The translations under genes were made by a program, and so were the position numbers. The notes below the pieces were generated by a model, which saw nothing but the letters and a program-made list of their open reading frames with translations, had not been told where the DNA came from and ran no database searches. DNA of 64,000 nucleotides from Acidobacteriota bacterium (GTDB lineage Bacteria > Acidobacteriota > Terriglobia > Acidiferrales > UBA7541), in assembly GCA_021324935.1 (NCBI GenBank), contig JAJPIE010000037.1, positions 1-64,000 of the forward strand, read 5' to 3'. Positions 31,004 through 39,435 of the stretch are shown piece by piece (positions within the stretch are counted from its first letter, which is position 1; each line of letters starts with the position of its first letter).

Positions 31004-32441
31004 GACCGTAAATCCCTCCGGAAAATTTGGCGAAATCGCTCTGGGAATTCCGGCGCTCGTCCTGATGCTGGTGCTGCCGGTGCGCGCGGACATCCATCCG
31101 GTTCCCCTGGACAAAAACACCGATGCGGCAAAGTGCCTGGAATGCCACGGCGACAAGGCACAGGGAAAACACGTGCACACGGCGATTTCGACAGGCTGCC
31201 TGAGCTGCCACGAGATCCGCGTGAATCGCGATGTGACGCGCGTGAAGCTGATCACCACTTCACCCGCCTCACTCTGCTTCACTTGCCATGCGGACAAGAA
31301 CCCCGCGGACATCAAAGGCGTGGTGCATGCTCCGGCGCGGCGCGATTGCCTGAAGTGCCACGATCCGCACGAGTCCGACAACGAATTTCAATTGCTGAAG
31401 GCGCCGGAAGGGGATCAGAAGACAAACCTGTGCCTGGAATGCCATAACATCGGCGTGAATGTGCCGGAAAAGGGCAGCCGGCACGCGGCGCTGGATATGG
31501 GTTGCGAGACCTGCCACAAGACCCATAAGACGGGCGAAAAGGAGAACCAGGAGTTTGATTATCACCTGACGAAGCCGACGCCCGCGCTGTGCATCGATTG
31601 CCACGATCCGAAGGACGAAGCTTTACAGAAGGCACACCAGAACCAGCCCTTCGGCACGGCGAATTGCATCGAGTGCCACGATCCGCACCAATCGGCACTG
31701 CCGAAGCTGATGGCGAAATACGTTCACCCGCCGTTTGCGGACAAGCAGTGCGAAGTATGCCACGAGCCGGCGAAAGACGGAAAAGTGGTGTTGACGCAGC
31801 CCGACGCGAAATCGCTCTGCGTGATGTGCCACGACGAAAAAGCAAAAGCGATCGAGAGCGCCAAGGTGCAGCATCCGGGCGCGGCCGGGGATTGCACGGA
31901 TTGCCACACTCCGCATGCCAGCAAGTACATCGCGCTGCCAAAGACCAATCCAGTGGACATCTGTCTGGGCTGCCACGCGGATATCGCCGACCTGGCGAAG
32001 AAGCCGGTGCATCACCAGCCAGCCTTCCAACAGGGCTGCGGCACGTGCCATGAACCGCACGGCGGGGAACGCGAAAAGCTGCTGCGCGCCGACGGAAACA
32101 ATCTTTGCCTGGACTGCCATGGTCCGGATTCCACGCCGCAGCAGGACAAAACCACCGGGCTCTACAAGATATTCAACGGCAAGGTCAGTCTGCCCGACGA
32201 CTACTTCACGAAGAACAAGGTGCCCATTCTGCCGCTGCGCTATGGGAAAGGTCACCCGGTGATGGGTCATCCGGTTTCGGACGTTCCCGATCCGACCGAC
32301 CCCTCCAAGGTCTTCGCCAAAATCAGCTGCCTGACGTGCCACCAGCCGCACAGTTCGGCGTATCCCAATCTGATTGCCAAAGATCAGCAGAACAATACGC
32401 AGTTTTGCGCCACGTGCCACAAGGACCTGACCAAGCGATAG
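30996..32441 (+). CDS. Multiheme c-type cytochrome, 16 CxxCH motifs
   Basis: Signal peptide; 16 CxxCH counted by eye (CLECH, CLSCH, CFTCH ... CLTCH, CATCH). Confidence 0.95.
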   Translation: MRRTVNPSGKFGEIALGIPALVLMLVLPVRADIHPVPLDKNTDAAKCLECHGDKAQGKHVHTAISTGCLSCHEIRVNRDVTRVKLITTSPASLCFTCHADKNPADIKGVVHAPARRDCLKCHDPHESDNEFQLLKAPEGDQKTNLCLECHNIGVNVPEKGSRHAALDMGCETCHKTHKTGEKENQEFDYHLTKPTPALCIDCHDPKDEALQKAHQNQPFGTANCIECHDPHQSALPKLMAKYVHPPFADKQCEVCHEPAKDGKVVLTQPDAKSLCVMCHDEKAKAIESAKVQHPGAAGDCTDCHTPHASKYIALPKTNPVDICLGCHADIADLAKKPVHHQPAFQQGCGTCHEPHGGEREKLLRADGNNLCLDCHGPDSTPQQDKTTGLYKIFNGKVSLPDDYFTKNKVPILPLRYGKGHPVMGHPVSDVPDPTDPSKVFAKISCLTCHQPHSSAYPNLIAKDQQNNTQFCATCHKDLTKR

Positions 32442-32467
32442 AGTGAATTTTCCGGGGAGAGACCGCC

Positions 32468-33745
32468 ATGTGCAAAATCGTTATAAGCCGAGATTTTTCG
32501 AAGCGGGCAGCGAGCTTGCTTGCCGTCCTTGCCCTGCTGGCGTCGCTGGTTCCCGGGGCGCTCGAAGCGAACGACAAGAAGAAAAAAAAGAGCAAGGAAG
32601 AAGAGCAGGCTGAGATTGCCGCGAAAATCAAGGCAATCGATTACTCTTTTATTGTGTGGCCCAACCCGCCAGCCGTCGCGCGCATCCGGTACACGAACTG
32701 GTACTCCTCCGATAAGGAAAAGCGAAATGTCCAGGGAAAGGTCCAGAAGAAGAATTCCTGGATGGACCGGCTCGCTGGGACGCAAACCGGCGACGAAGTC
32801 TTCAGCATGCCGTTCCAACTGGTCCAGCCTTATGGGATCGCCGTCGATTCGAAGGGCAACGCCTATGTGGCGGACTCCAAGGTGGGAGCCATCTTCATCT
32901 TCAATACGGATACGCGCGAGGTGCAACTGATCAAGAACGGGTCCGACGCGCATTTCGTGCGTATCATCGGCTTGGCCATGGACGATGACGACCGGTTGTT
33001 CGTGTCCGATCCCGGCCTGCGCCACGTGCTGGTCTTCAATAAGGACCACAAGGCACAGGACGTGATCACCGAAGGAATGGCGGAGCCAGGAGACCTGGCG
33101 ATTGACACGCAAAACAGGCTGCTCTACGTGTCCGACGTGACGCTCGATCAGGTATTGGTTTACGACGCGGATACCCTGAAGCCGGTGCGGAAAATCGGCA
33201 CGACGGGGCATAAGCACTCGCTAACAAGCCCTGGCGATTTCGCGCGCCCGAGCGGACTGGCAGTGGACCGCGAGGGAAATCTTTACGTGGCGGATACCCT
33301 GAACAATCGCATCGAGATCTTCGATCCCGACGGCAATTTCATCAGTGCGTTCGGAAAGAGCGGAGACGGTCCTGGTTACTTTTCGAGGCCCAAGGGCGTG
33401 GCCATCGACAGCGACGGCCACCTCTGGGTCGCCGACGGAATGCAAGACCGCGTGCAGGTATTTTCGAAAGACGGCAGTCAGTTGATGATTTCATTTGGCG
33501 GGCACGGGTTGCTGCCGGGTCAGTTCCAGGGGCTGGTGAATATTGTGATCGATAAGCAGGACCGTGTGTTCACCACGGAGATTTATCCCGGGCGCTTGCA
33601 GCAGATGCAGTACGTCACGGATGCGCAGGCAGAAAAGGAACGCGAGCGGCGCGAGAAAGAGCGTGCGAAGCAAACCGCGGAGCGCCACGCCCCTGCGTCA
33701 CAGCCGGAAGCCGCGCCCGCAGCGGTGCCAAACGCCAAGCCATAG
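32468..33745 (+). CDS. NHL-repeat beta-propeller protein, secreted
   Basis: Repeats PYGIAVDSKGNAYVADS, PSGLAVDREGNLYVADTLNNRIEIFDPDGNFI, PKGVAIDSDGHLWVADGMQDRVQVF. Confidence 0.9.
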   Translation: MCKIVISRDFSKRAASLLAVLALLASLVPGALEANDKKKKKSKEEEQAEIAAKIKAIDYSFIVWPNPPAVARIRYTNWYSSDKEKRNVQGKVQKKNSWMDRLAGTQTGDEVFSMPFQLVQPYGIAVDSKGNAYVADSKVGAIFIFNTDTREVQLIKNGSDAHFVRIIGLAMDDDDRLFVSDPGLRHVLVFNKDHKAQDVITEGMAEPGDLAIDTQNRLLYVSDVTLDQVLVYDADTLKPVRKIGTTGHKHSLTSPGDFARPSGLAVDREGNLYVADTLNNRIEIFDPDGNFISAFGKSGDGPGYFSRPKGVAIDSDGHLWVADGMQDRVQVFSKDGSQLMISFGGHGLLPGQFQGLVNIVIDKQDRVFTTEIYPGRLQQMQYVTDAQAEKERERREKERAKQTAERHAPASQPEAAPAAVPNAKP

Positions 33746-33842
33746 CGGCAATGGGCCTTTGGCCAAGCCGGCAGCCAGAACTTGGCTGGCGGCGAGAGCA
33801 GCAACGAGAAGAGCAGAGAAGAGCCAAGAGTAAAACAGGAAG

Positions 33843-33877
33843 AGAGCGCTGGTTTGCGGCCAGCGCTCTTGTTTTTG
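33843..33877 (+). terminator. Rho-independent terminator closing the 16-heme/NHL transcript
   Basis: AGAGCGCTGG-tttgcgg-CCAGCGCTCT followed by TGTTTTT. Confidence 0.88.
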
Positions 33878-34202
33878 CGGCGAAGCTTTCCTTTCCGGCT
33901 GTCCCCGTTATTGAACGAAGACATCAAACAATGCCGTGGCGCTGAGACTCTCGCGCCCGCAGGAGGGCGGATCTCCGTACGGCAAAGGAAAACAAGACGA
34001 GTGCATGCATGGATTCGCAGAGGGAATCGGTGCGAAGTCGAGGGACATCGTGCATGTCTCGCCGTCAAAAAAATTTGCGGGCAGCAAAGAAATGCTGCGG
34101 TGAATCGCAGCAATGCCGCGGCATCGTGCGCGCGGATGTGTGCGTGAACGTGTGGCTGTGATGTGCAACACACAAAAGGGTTTATCCGTTCAACACAAAC
34201 TG

Positions 34203-34219
34203 TGTGATTGCTCATCACA
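34203..34219. promoter_or_regulatory. Palindrome TGTGAT-TGCTC-ATCACA, candidate upstream activator site
   Basis: Same arms and spacer length as 30513..30529; extended 40-bp alignment about 28/40 identical. Confidence 0.6.
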
Positions 34220-34350
34220 ACTGAGCCATATCGCGCAAACGAGCCGAGGTGGGGCAATTTTGGCAGCCCTTGCCGAAGGGGACTAGTACCGCAACGGATA
34301 GAAAATTAAACACTTACGGCAAGTCTTAGGAAACGCCGATTTTGTGCCGG

Positions 34351-34368
34351 TTCGGCATAACAGATGCA
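34351..34368 (+). promoter_or_regulatory. Candidate sigma-54 (-24/-12) promoter TTCGGCATAACAGATGCA
   Basis: GG-N10-GC spacing; 15/18 identical to 30664..30681. Confidence 0.6.
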
Positions 34369-34466
34369 CTTTGGGACAACGCAGGCCGGCCCGCTCCAGG
34401 CTCTGGCCATTTACGAAGTGGAAACTTAAGTTCCGTCTCGCAACACACATGGAGGTTTCACAAGTT

Positions 34467-35384
34467 ATGAAAAAGGCGATCTTAGTAGCGCTTTTTGGAC
34501 TGGCCAGCGCCGGATTGGCATTCGGCCAGAACGCGACATCCACGGTCGACGTCCTCGGAGCTCACAATAACCAGGGCCGCGGCTGCGCGGGATGCCACTC
34601 ACCGCACAGCGGCTCGTTCGGTTCGGGCCATGGCGGCGCGGCGGATGCCGGCTCCTATGCATTGTGGGGCCAGGATGCCAGCCCACTCTACGGCAAGACC
34701 CTCGCATTCGGCGACGGCGGCTCGTACGTAGAAGTTCTGCCCAGCACCATCGCCACGGGTTCGCAGGAAGTTGGCGGCATTCTCCTCTGCCTCAGCTGCC
34801 ATGACGGCAACGTGACCCCGACCAACATGATGACCAAGCAGTCCTACGAACAAAAGATCGGTTTGTTGACGAACGTAGCGTATGGCAGCCAGCCGATTCC
34901 GACGCTGCTCGGCAACGACGGCACGACCACCGGCAATTACACCAACGACCACCCGGTGGGCCAGAATGCAACGATTCGCGCGGGCAACGGCCTGGTGTGG
35001 GCCAACAATACCTTTACCGTGACCGCAGGCTCGCCCTATGCCCAGTTCGTAGCCAACTACGGCTGGCCCGCATTGGCTCCTGGAAAGTGGAGCAGCCCCT
35101 ACGCCGTCAATGGCGCCGGACAGGCCTATGTCCTCTGCACCACCTGCCACAACCAGCACGTTATGACCGTGTACACCTCCTCCGCGAATAGCCCGATCGC
35201 GGGCGACGGCGGCGGAAAGTATTACAACACGTTCTTCTTCGTGAACGGCCCGTACAACCCGAACATCACGCCCGACCCGACCGGCAAGACGGCTCCTTCG
35301 ACCACCCAGTTCTGCCGCCAGTGCCACTTCGGCGAAGCGAACGAAGCCAACAACACCAACACCATCACGACGCAATTCCAGTAG
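34467..35384 (+). CDS. Tetraheme cytochrome (cytochrome c3 family; OmcE-like candidate)
   Basis: Start MKKAILVALFGLASAGLAFG with GGAGG RBS; four CxxCH: CAGCHSPHSG, CLSCHDG, CTTCHNQH, CRQCHFG; NDHPVG motif. Confidence 0.88.
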   Translation: MKKAILVALFGLASAGLAFGQNATSTVDVLGAHNNQGRGCAGCHSPHSGSFGSGHGGAADAGSYALWGQDASPLYGKTLAFGDGGSYVEVLPSTIATGSQEVGGILLCLSCHDGNVTPTNMMTKQSYEQKIGLLTNVAYGSQPIPTLLGNDGTTTGNYTNDHPVGQNATIRAGNGLVWANNTFTVTAGSPYAQFVANYGWPALAPGKWSSPYAVNGAGQAYVLCTTCHNQHVMTVYTSSANSPIAGDGGGKYYNTFFFVNGPYNPNITPDPTGKTAPSTTQFCRQCHFGEANEANNTNTITTQFQ

Positions 35385-35399
35385 AACGTCCAGCGGTTC

Positions 35400-35433
35400 G
35401 GGGGAGAGAAGGTCTTCTCTCCCCCTTTTTTTT
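35400..35433 (+). terminator. Strong intrinsic terminator between tetraheme cytochrome and PPIase genes
   Basis: GGGGGAGAGAAG-gt-CTTCTCTCCCCC followed by TTTTTTTT. Confidence 0.93.
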
Positions 35434-35457
35434 AGAAAGGAACGGAGGCATTCCATC

Positions 35458-36477
35458 ATGAGGTACCTGGTAGTTTTCGCTCTACTACTAGCGGCGGCGA
35501 CCAACGCAAGTTCTCAAGTTTCCTCCCACGCACCGACGGCTCTTGCAACGGCCAATACTCCTTCCAGCTCGGCCTTCAACGTCAGCGACAAACCGGTAGC
35601 CAAAGTGAACGGGGCGATTCTGACCGACCGCGACTTGCTGCGCGAAATGCTGCAGATTTTTCCTTACGCCAGCCAGCACAACGGATTTCCGAAAGAGCAA
35701 GAGGCATCCATCCGGCAGGGCGCCCTGCAGATGATTATCTTCGAGGAACTGGTGTACCAAGAGGCGATGCGGCGCAAGCTGACGGTCTCGCCGCAAGCGT
35801 TGAAGCAGTCCGAGCTCGAGTTCAAGAAGCAATTTCATTCCGCTCAGGAATACCAGCAGTATCTGGTGACCGAGATGGGCGGCTCGGAACAGAACGTTAT
35901 CGGCAAGATCAAGAGGTCGCTGCTGATCGAAAAGGTATTGAAAAGCGATGTGCAGGACAAGTCCGAGGTAACGCCGGCCGAAGTGCGGGCCTACTACGAC
36001 AAGAATCCGGGCAAGTTTCGCGTTGCGGAATCCTATAGCTTTCAATCGATTTCCATTCTGCCGCCGCTGCATCCGACGCCGGACCAGCAGAAAGAAGCGG
36101 CCAAGCGAGCGAACGACTACCTGAAACAGGCGCAAGCGGCCAAGACGTACCAGGATTTCGGATTGTTGGCGGAAAAGATTTCCGAGGACGATTTCCGCGT
36201 GAACATGGGCGATCACCATTCGGTGAGCAAGGAGCAGCTCCCGCCGCAGGTGGGGAAAGCGCTTTCGAGCATGAAGCCCGGCACGATCAGCGGGCTGATC
36301 CCGATCGAATCGGCGTACACCATCGTGCGGTTGAACGCGCACACGCCGGCCGGAAAACAGAGCTTTGAATCCGTCAAGGCTGGCCTGCGGACGCAATTGC
36401 AGCAGGCCAAATACGAAAGCCTTCGCGCGGGACTCGACAAGGCCCTCAGGGCCAAAGCCCAGGTCCAGATCCTGTAG
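35458..36477 (+). CDS. Periplasmic peptidyl-prolyl cis-trans isomerase (SurA/PrsA/parvulin type)
   Basis: SurA_N-like VAKVNGAILTDRDLLREM and parvulin-like region SYSFQSISILPP...PPQVGKALSSMKPGTISGLIPIESAYTIVRL; signal peptide. Confidence 0.85.
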   Translation: MRYLVVFALLLAAATNASSQVSSHAPTALATANTPSSSAFNVSDKPVAKVNGAILTDRDLLREMLQIFPYASQHNGFPKEQEASIRQGALQMIIFEELVYQEAMRRKLTVSPQALKQSELEFKKQFHSAQEYQQYLVTEMGGSEQNVIGKIKRSLLIEKVLKSDVQDKSEVTPAEVRAYYDKNPGKFRVAESYSFQSISILPPLHPTPDQQKEAAKRANDYLKQAQAAKTYQDFGLLAEKISEDDFRVNMGDHHSVSKEQLPPQVGKALSSMKPGTISGLIPIESAYTIVRLNAHTPAGKQSFESVKAGLRTQLQQAKYESLRAGLDKALRAKAQVQIL

Positions 36478-36499
36478 GGGAAGCAGGAAAGAGGTTGGG

Positions 36500-38341
36500 G
36501 TGAAACGAATTCTCCAATGCGGCGGCCTCCTGATGGTTCTGCTGGCGGCGGCAAGCGCGCGCGCGCAGTTGCAGGTCGGAGACACGACCATGCGCATGAA
36601 CGGCACGCTCACCGGCGGCTATTCGGCCGGCTACGGAGATCAGATCCCCTCGAATCACAGCGTGAACTTTGGCGCGGACGCGCAACTCAGCGGCGATTAC
36701 TACAACCCGAATTTTCTAAACTTCGATATCACCCCGTATTACAACCGTTCCACGTCCGATTCGACGTTTCAATCCTTGACCGATGCCTCGGGACTGAACG
36801 CGAATGTGAACCTGTTTACGGGCAGCAGAACCCCGGGTTACGTAAGCTTCAACTACACGCGGAACTCGACCGGAAATTTCGGATTGATCGGGACGCCGAA
36901 TTTCACCACGATCGGCAACGGATACGGTTTTGGCATCGGATGGAGCCTGTTGCTTCCGGACAAGCCGACCCTCTCTTTCAGCTATTCGCAGGGTTCGGGA
37001 GGCGGGAACGTTTATGGGACGAATGAGGAGTCGCATTCCGCCCTGAAAACGTTCAACCTGCGTTCCAGCTATATGCTTGCGGGCTGGAACCTGAACGCCT
37101 ACTATCAGCGCCTCAGCAACGATTCTCAGTTGCCGACGTTTCTTTCCGGAGAGACGAATCTGAGCTACAGCTCGACGACCGGCAATGTCCTGGGAGTGAA
37201 CGGGTCGCATGCCCTTCCGTGGAACGGCAGCGTATCGATGTACTACACTTACTCGACCTATTCGGGCCATTTCAACGATACCTCGCAACCCTACGACAAC
37301 TTCACGGACTTTTCGACCAACACCGAGGCGGCGAATGTGGTCTTCCATCCGACGAAGAAGTGGAGCTTGTACGGCAGCGAAAATTACACCGACAATTTGA
37401 ATGGCTATTTGTACCAGAATATCGCCAACAACGGCCAGGGCGTTCCGATCAACCAGCAGAATTCGACCTCCAATTCGTTCACCACCAGCGCCGGCGTGGG
37501 GTACAACATTCTCCCCAACCTTTTTGCCCAGGGCCAGATTACCTACTTTCAGCAATCGTACTTCGGGCAAACTTACACGGGAAGCTACATGTCGGGTTTG
37601 CTGGGCTATGGCAAGCGGATCTTCGGCATCTTCAGTCTGTCCGCGAGCGTGATCGACAGCACCAATCAGTTTTCGAACAACAATCTGGGATTCATCGCCA
37701 ACATCGACGGCTTCAAGCGCATCGGAGAGTGGGAAGTTTCCGGGAATCTGAGCTACGCGCAGAATGTGCAGACCCTGCTGGTGACCTACACAACCTCCTA
37801 TTACAATTACGGCGGCAACTTGCATCATCGCCTGGGCAGAGGGAAGCAGGTCACCTTTGCTTACAATGGGTCGCACAGCGGTCTGAACCAGGGCCAGGGA
37901 TCCTACGATTACAGCAACAGTTTTTCGACCACGCTGGCGATGCGCCGCGTCACACTTGGCGCAACGTATATCAAATCCAAGGGACTTTCGATCCTCACCA
38001 GCACGGGTATCCAGCCCATTACGCCGACGCCCGGATTGCCGCCCCTTGGGCAGATTGTTTACAATGGCACCAGCTACGGCGGAAACGTCGGGTTTACCCC
38101 GGTGGCAAGGCTAACCTTAAGCGCATCCTACTCCCACGCCGTGAGCGATACCCTCGCGAACGACATTTCTTCCCAGAATCGCACCGAGATTTTCTACACG
38201 CAGTTGCAATACCGGCTGCGCCGCGTCAACGTTTTCGCGGGCTACACGAAATTTTCCCAGGGGATCAGCGCGGCAGGCACTCCGCCGGGTAACACGTATT
38301 CGTATTTCATCGGAGTGTCGAGATGGCTCAGCTTCTTTTAG
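36500..38341 (+). CDS. Outer-membrane beta-barrel porin-like protein (GTG start)
   Basis: GTG with RBS; signal peptide VKRILQCGGLLMVLLAAASARAQ; long run of alternating amphipathic strands; aromatic end YFIGVSRWLSFF. Confidence 0.82.
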   Translation: MKRILQCGGLLMVLLAAASARAQLQVGDTTMRMNGTLTGGYSAGYGDQIPSNHSVNFGADAQLSGDYYNPNFLNFDITPYYNRSTSDSTFQSLTDASGLNANVNLFTGSRTPGYVSFNYTRNSTGNFGLIGTPNFTTIGNGYGFGIGWSLLLPDKPTLSFSYSQGSGGGNVYGTNEESHSALKTFNLRSSYMLAGWNLNAYYQRLSNDSQLPTFLSGETNLSYSSTTGNVLGVNGSHALPWNGSVSMYYTYSTYSGHFNDTSQPYDNFTDFSTNTEAANVVFHPTKKWSLYGSENYTDNLNGYLYQNIANNGQGVPINQQNSTSNSFTTSAGVGYNILPNLFAQGQITYFQQSYFGQTYTGSYMSGLLGYGKRIFGIFSLSASVIDSTNQFSNNNLGFIANIDGFKRIGEWEVSGNLSYAQNVQTLLVTYTTSYYNYGGNLHHRLGRGKQVTFAYNGSHSGLNQGQGSYDYSNSFSTTLAMRRVTLGATYIKSKGLSILTSTGIQPITPTPGLPPLGQIVYNGTSYGGNVGFTPVARLTLSASYSHAVSDTLANDISSQNRTEIFYTQLQYRLRRVNVFAGYTKFSQGISAAGTPPGNTYSYFIGVSRWLSFF

Positions 38342-39435
38342 AAAAGAGGTCGCTCCTGAGCTTGCAAGGAAAAATGCTGGCGGCGTGCCTGGCCGGGACG
38401 TTGTGCCTGACTCCGGCGGGATTTGCCACGGACAAAAAGAAAAACGAGCCGGTGCGGATCGACATTCCCGAACTGCTTCTGGATGGGGGCCGGAAGCTGC
38501 GCTTCGAGCGGATGTTCAGCACGGAGCAGGAAGTGAAGCCCAAGAAGGGGTTCTGGACGAAGGTCGTGGACGTGGTGATCGGGGCGCCGGACTATCACAC
38601 CATGGTCAGGCCCTACAGCATCACCACCGATTCGAAGGGGCGGATCATCGTCACCGATCCGGGCGCGCATGGCGTGCACATCTTCGACTTCAACAAGGAA
38701 AAATACAAATTTTTGTCGCGCCAGGACACCGATCACAACCCGTTGGTCGAGCCGCAGTGCGTGGCCGTGGACGCCGAAGACCGCATCTACGTGACCGATT
38801 CGGACGCCGGGAAGATTTTCGTCTTCAATCCGAGCGGGAAGCTGGAGCGCGTGATCGGCGCGCTGAAATACGGCGAGGGGTTTTTCAAGCGGCCGACGGG
38901 CATCGCCATCGATTCGGCGGCGCAACGGATTTACGTGAGCGACACTCTGCGCGACCAGATTTTCGAGATGGACATGCAGGGAAGCGTGCTGCGGAAGATC
39001 GGCAAGCGCGGAACGGGCGACGGGGAATTCAACTATCCCACCGAATTGCGGTTGCATGGCGATTCGCTGGCGGTGGTGGAAGCGATGAATTTCCGCGTGC
39101 AGGTGCTGGACAAGAACGGCGAGTACCAATACTCAATCGGGAAGATCGGCGACCATGTGGGGTCGATGTTCCGGCCAAAGGGTGTGGGCTTCGATTCCGA
39201 GGGGCACCTTTATGTGGTCGACGGGATGTGGAGTGTCGTGCAGGTGTTCGATCGGGAAGGACAATTGCTTTATTACTTCGGGAAGCTCGGCACGGCGCCG
39301 GGCGATTTCCAGTTGCCCACGGGCTTGCGCATCGACGACCAGGACCGGATTTATGTGGTGGATTCGTTCAACAAGCGCGTGCAGGTGTATCACTATTTCG
39401 GCGCGGCGAGCGCCACGGGCGGGGTGAAGCCGTGA
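38323..39435 (+). CDS. NHL-repeat beta-propeller protein
   Basis: PYSITTDSKGRIIVTDPGAHGVHIFD and PTGIAIDSAAQRIYVSDTLRDQIFEMD repeats; paralogous to 32468..33745; overlaps end of porin gene. Confidence 0.9.
   Translation: MAQLLLEKRSLLSLQGKMLAACLAGTLCLTPAGFATDKKKNEPVRIDIPELLLDGGRKLRFERMFSTEQEVKPKKGFWTKVVDVVIGAPDYHTMVRPYSITTDSKGRIIVTDPGAHGVHIFDFNKEKYKFLSRQDTDHNPLVEPQCVAVDAEDRIYVTDSDAGKIFVFNPSGKLERVIGALKYGEGFFKRPTGIAIDSAAQRIYVSDTLRDQIFEMDMQGSVLRKIGKRGTGDGEFNYPTELRLHGDSLAVVEAMNFRVQVLDKNGEYQYSIGKIGDHVGSMFRPKGVGFDSEGHLYVVDGMWSVVQVFDREGQLLYYFGKLGTAPGDFQLPTGLRIDDQDRIYVVDSFNKRVQVYHYFGAASATGGVKP

Noticed and set aside
32384-33217. 277 aa minus-strand ORF opposite the NHL gene
   Set aside because: Antisense shadow; the NHL repeats on + are decisive.
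38385-39431. N-terminal extension of the 997 aa ORF before the 12-heme cytochrome
   Set aside because: Out-of-frame read through the NHL gene; signal peptide begins at the GTG at 39432.
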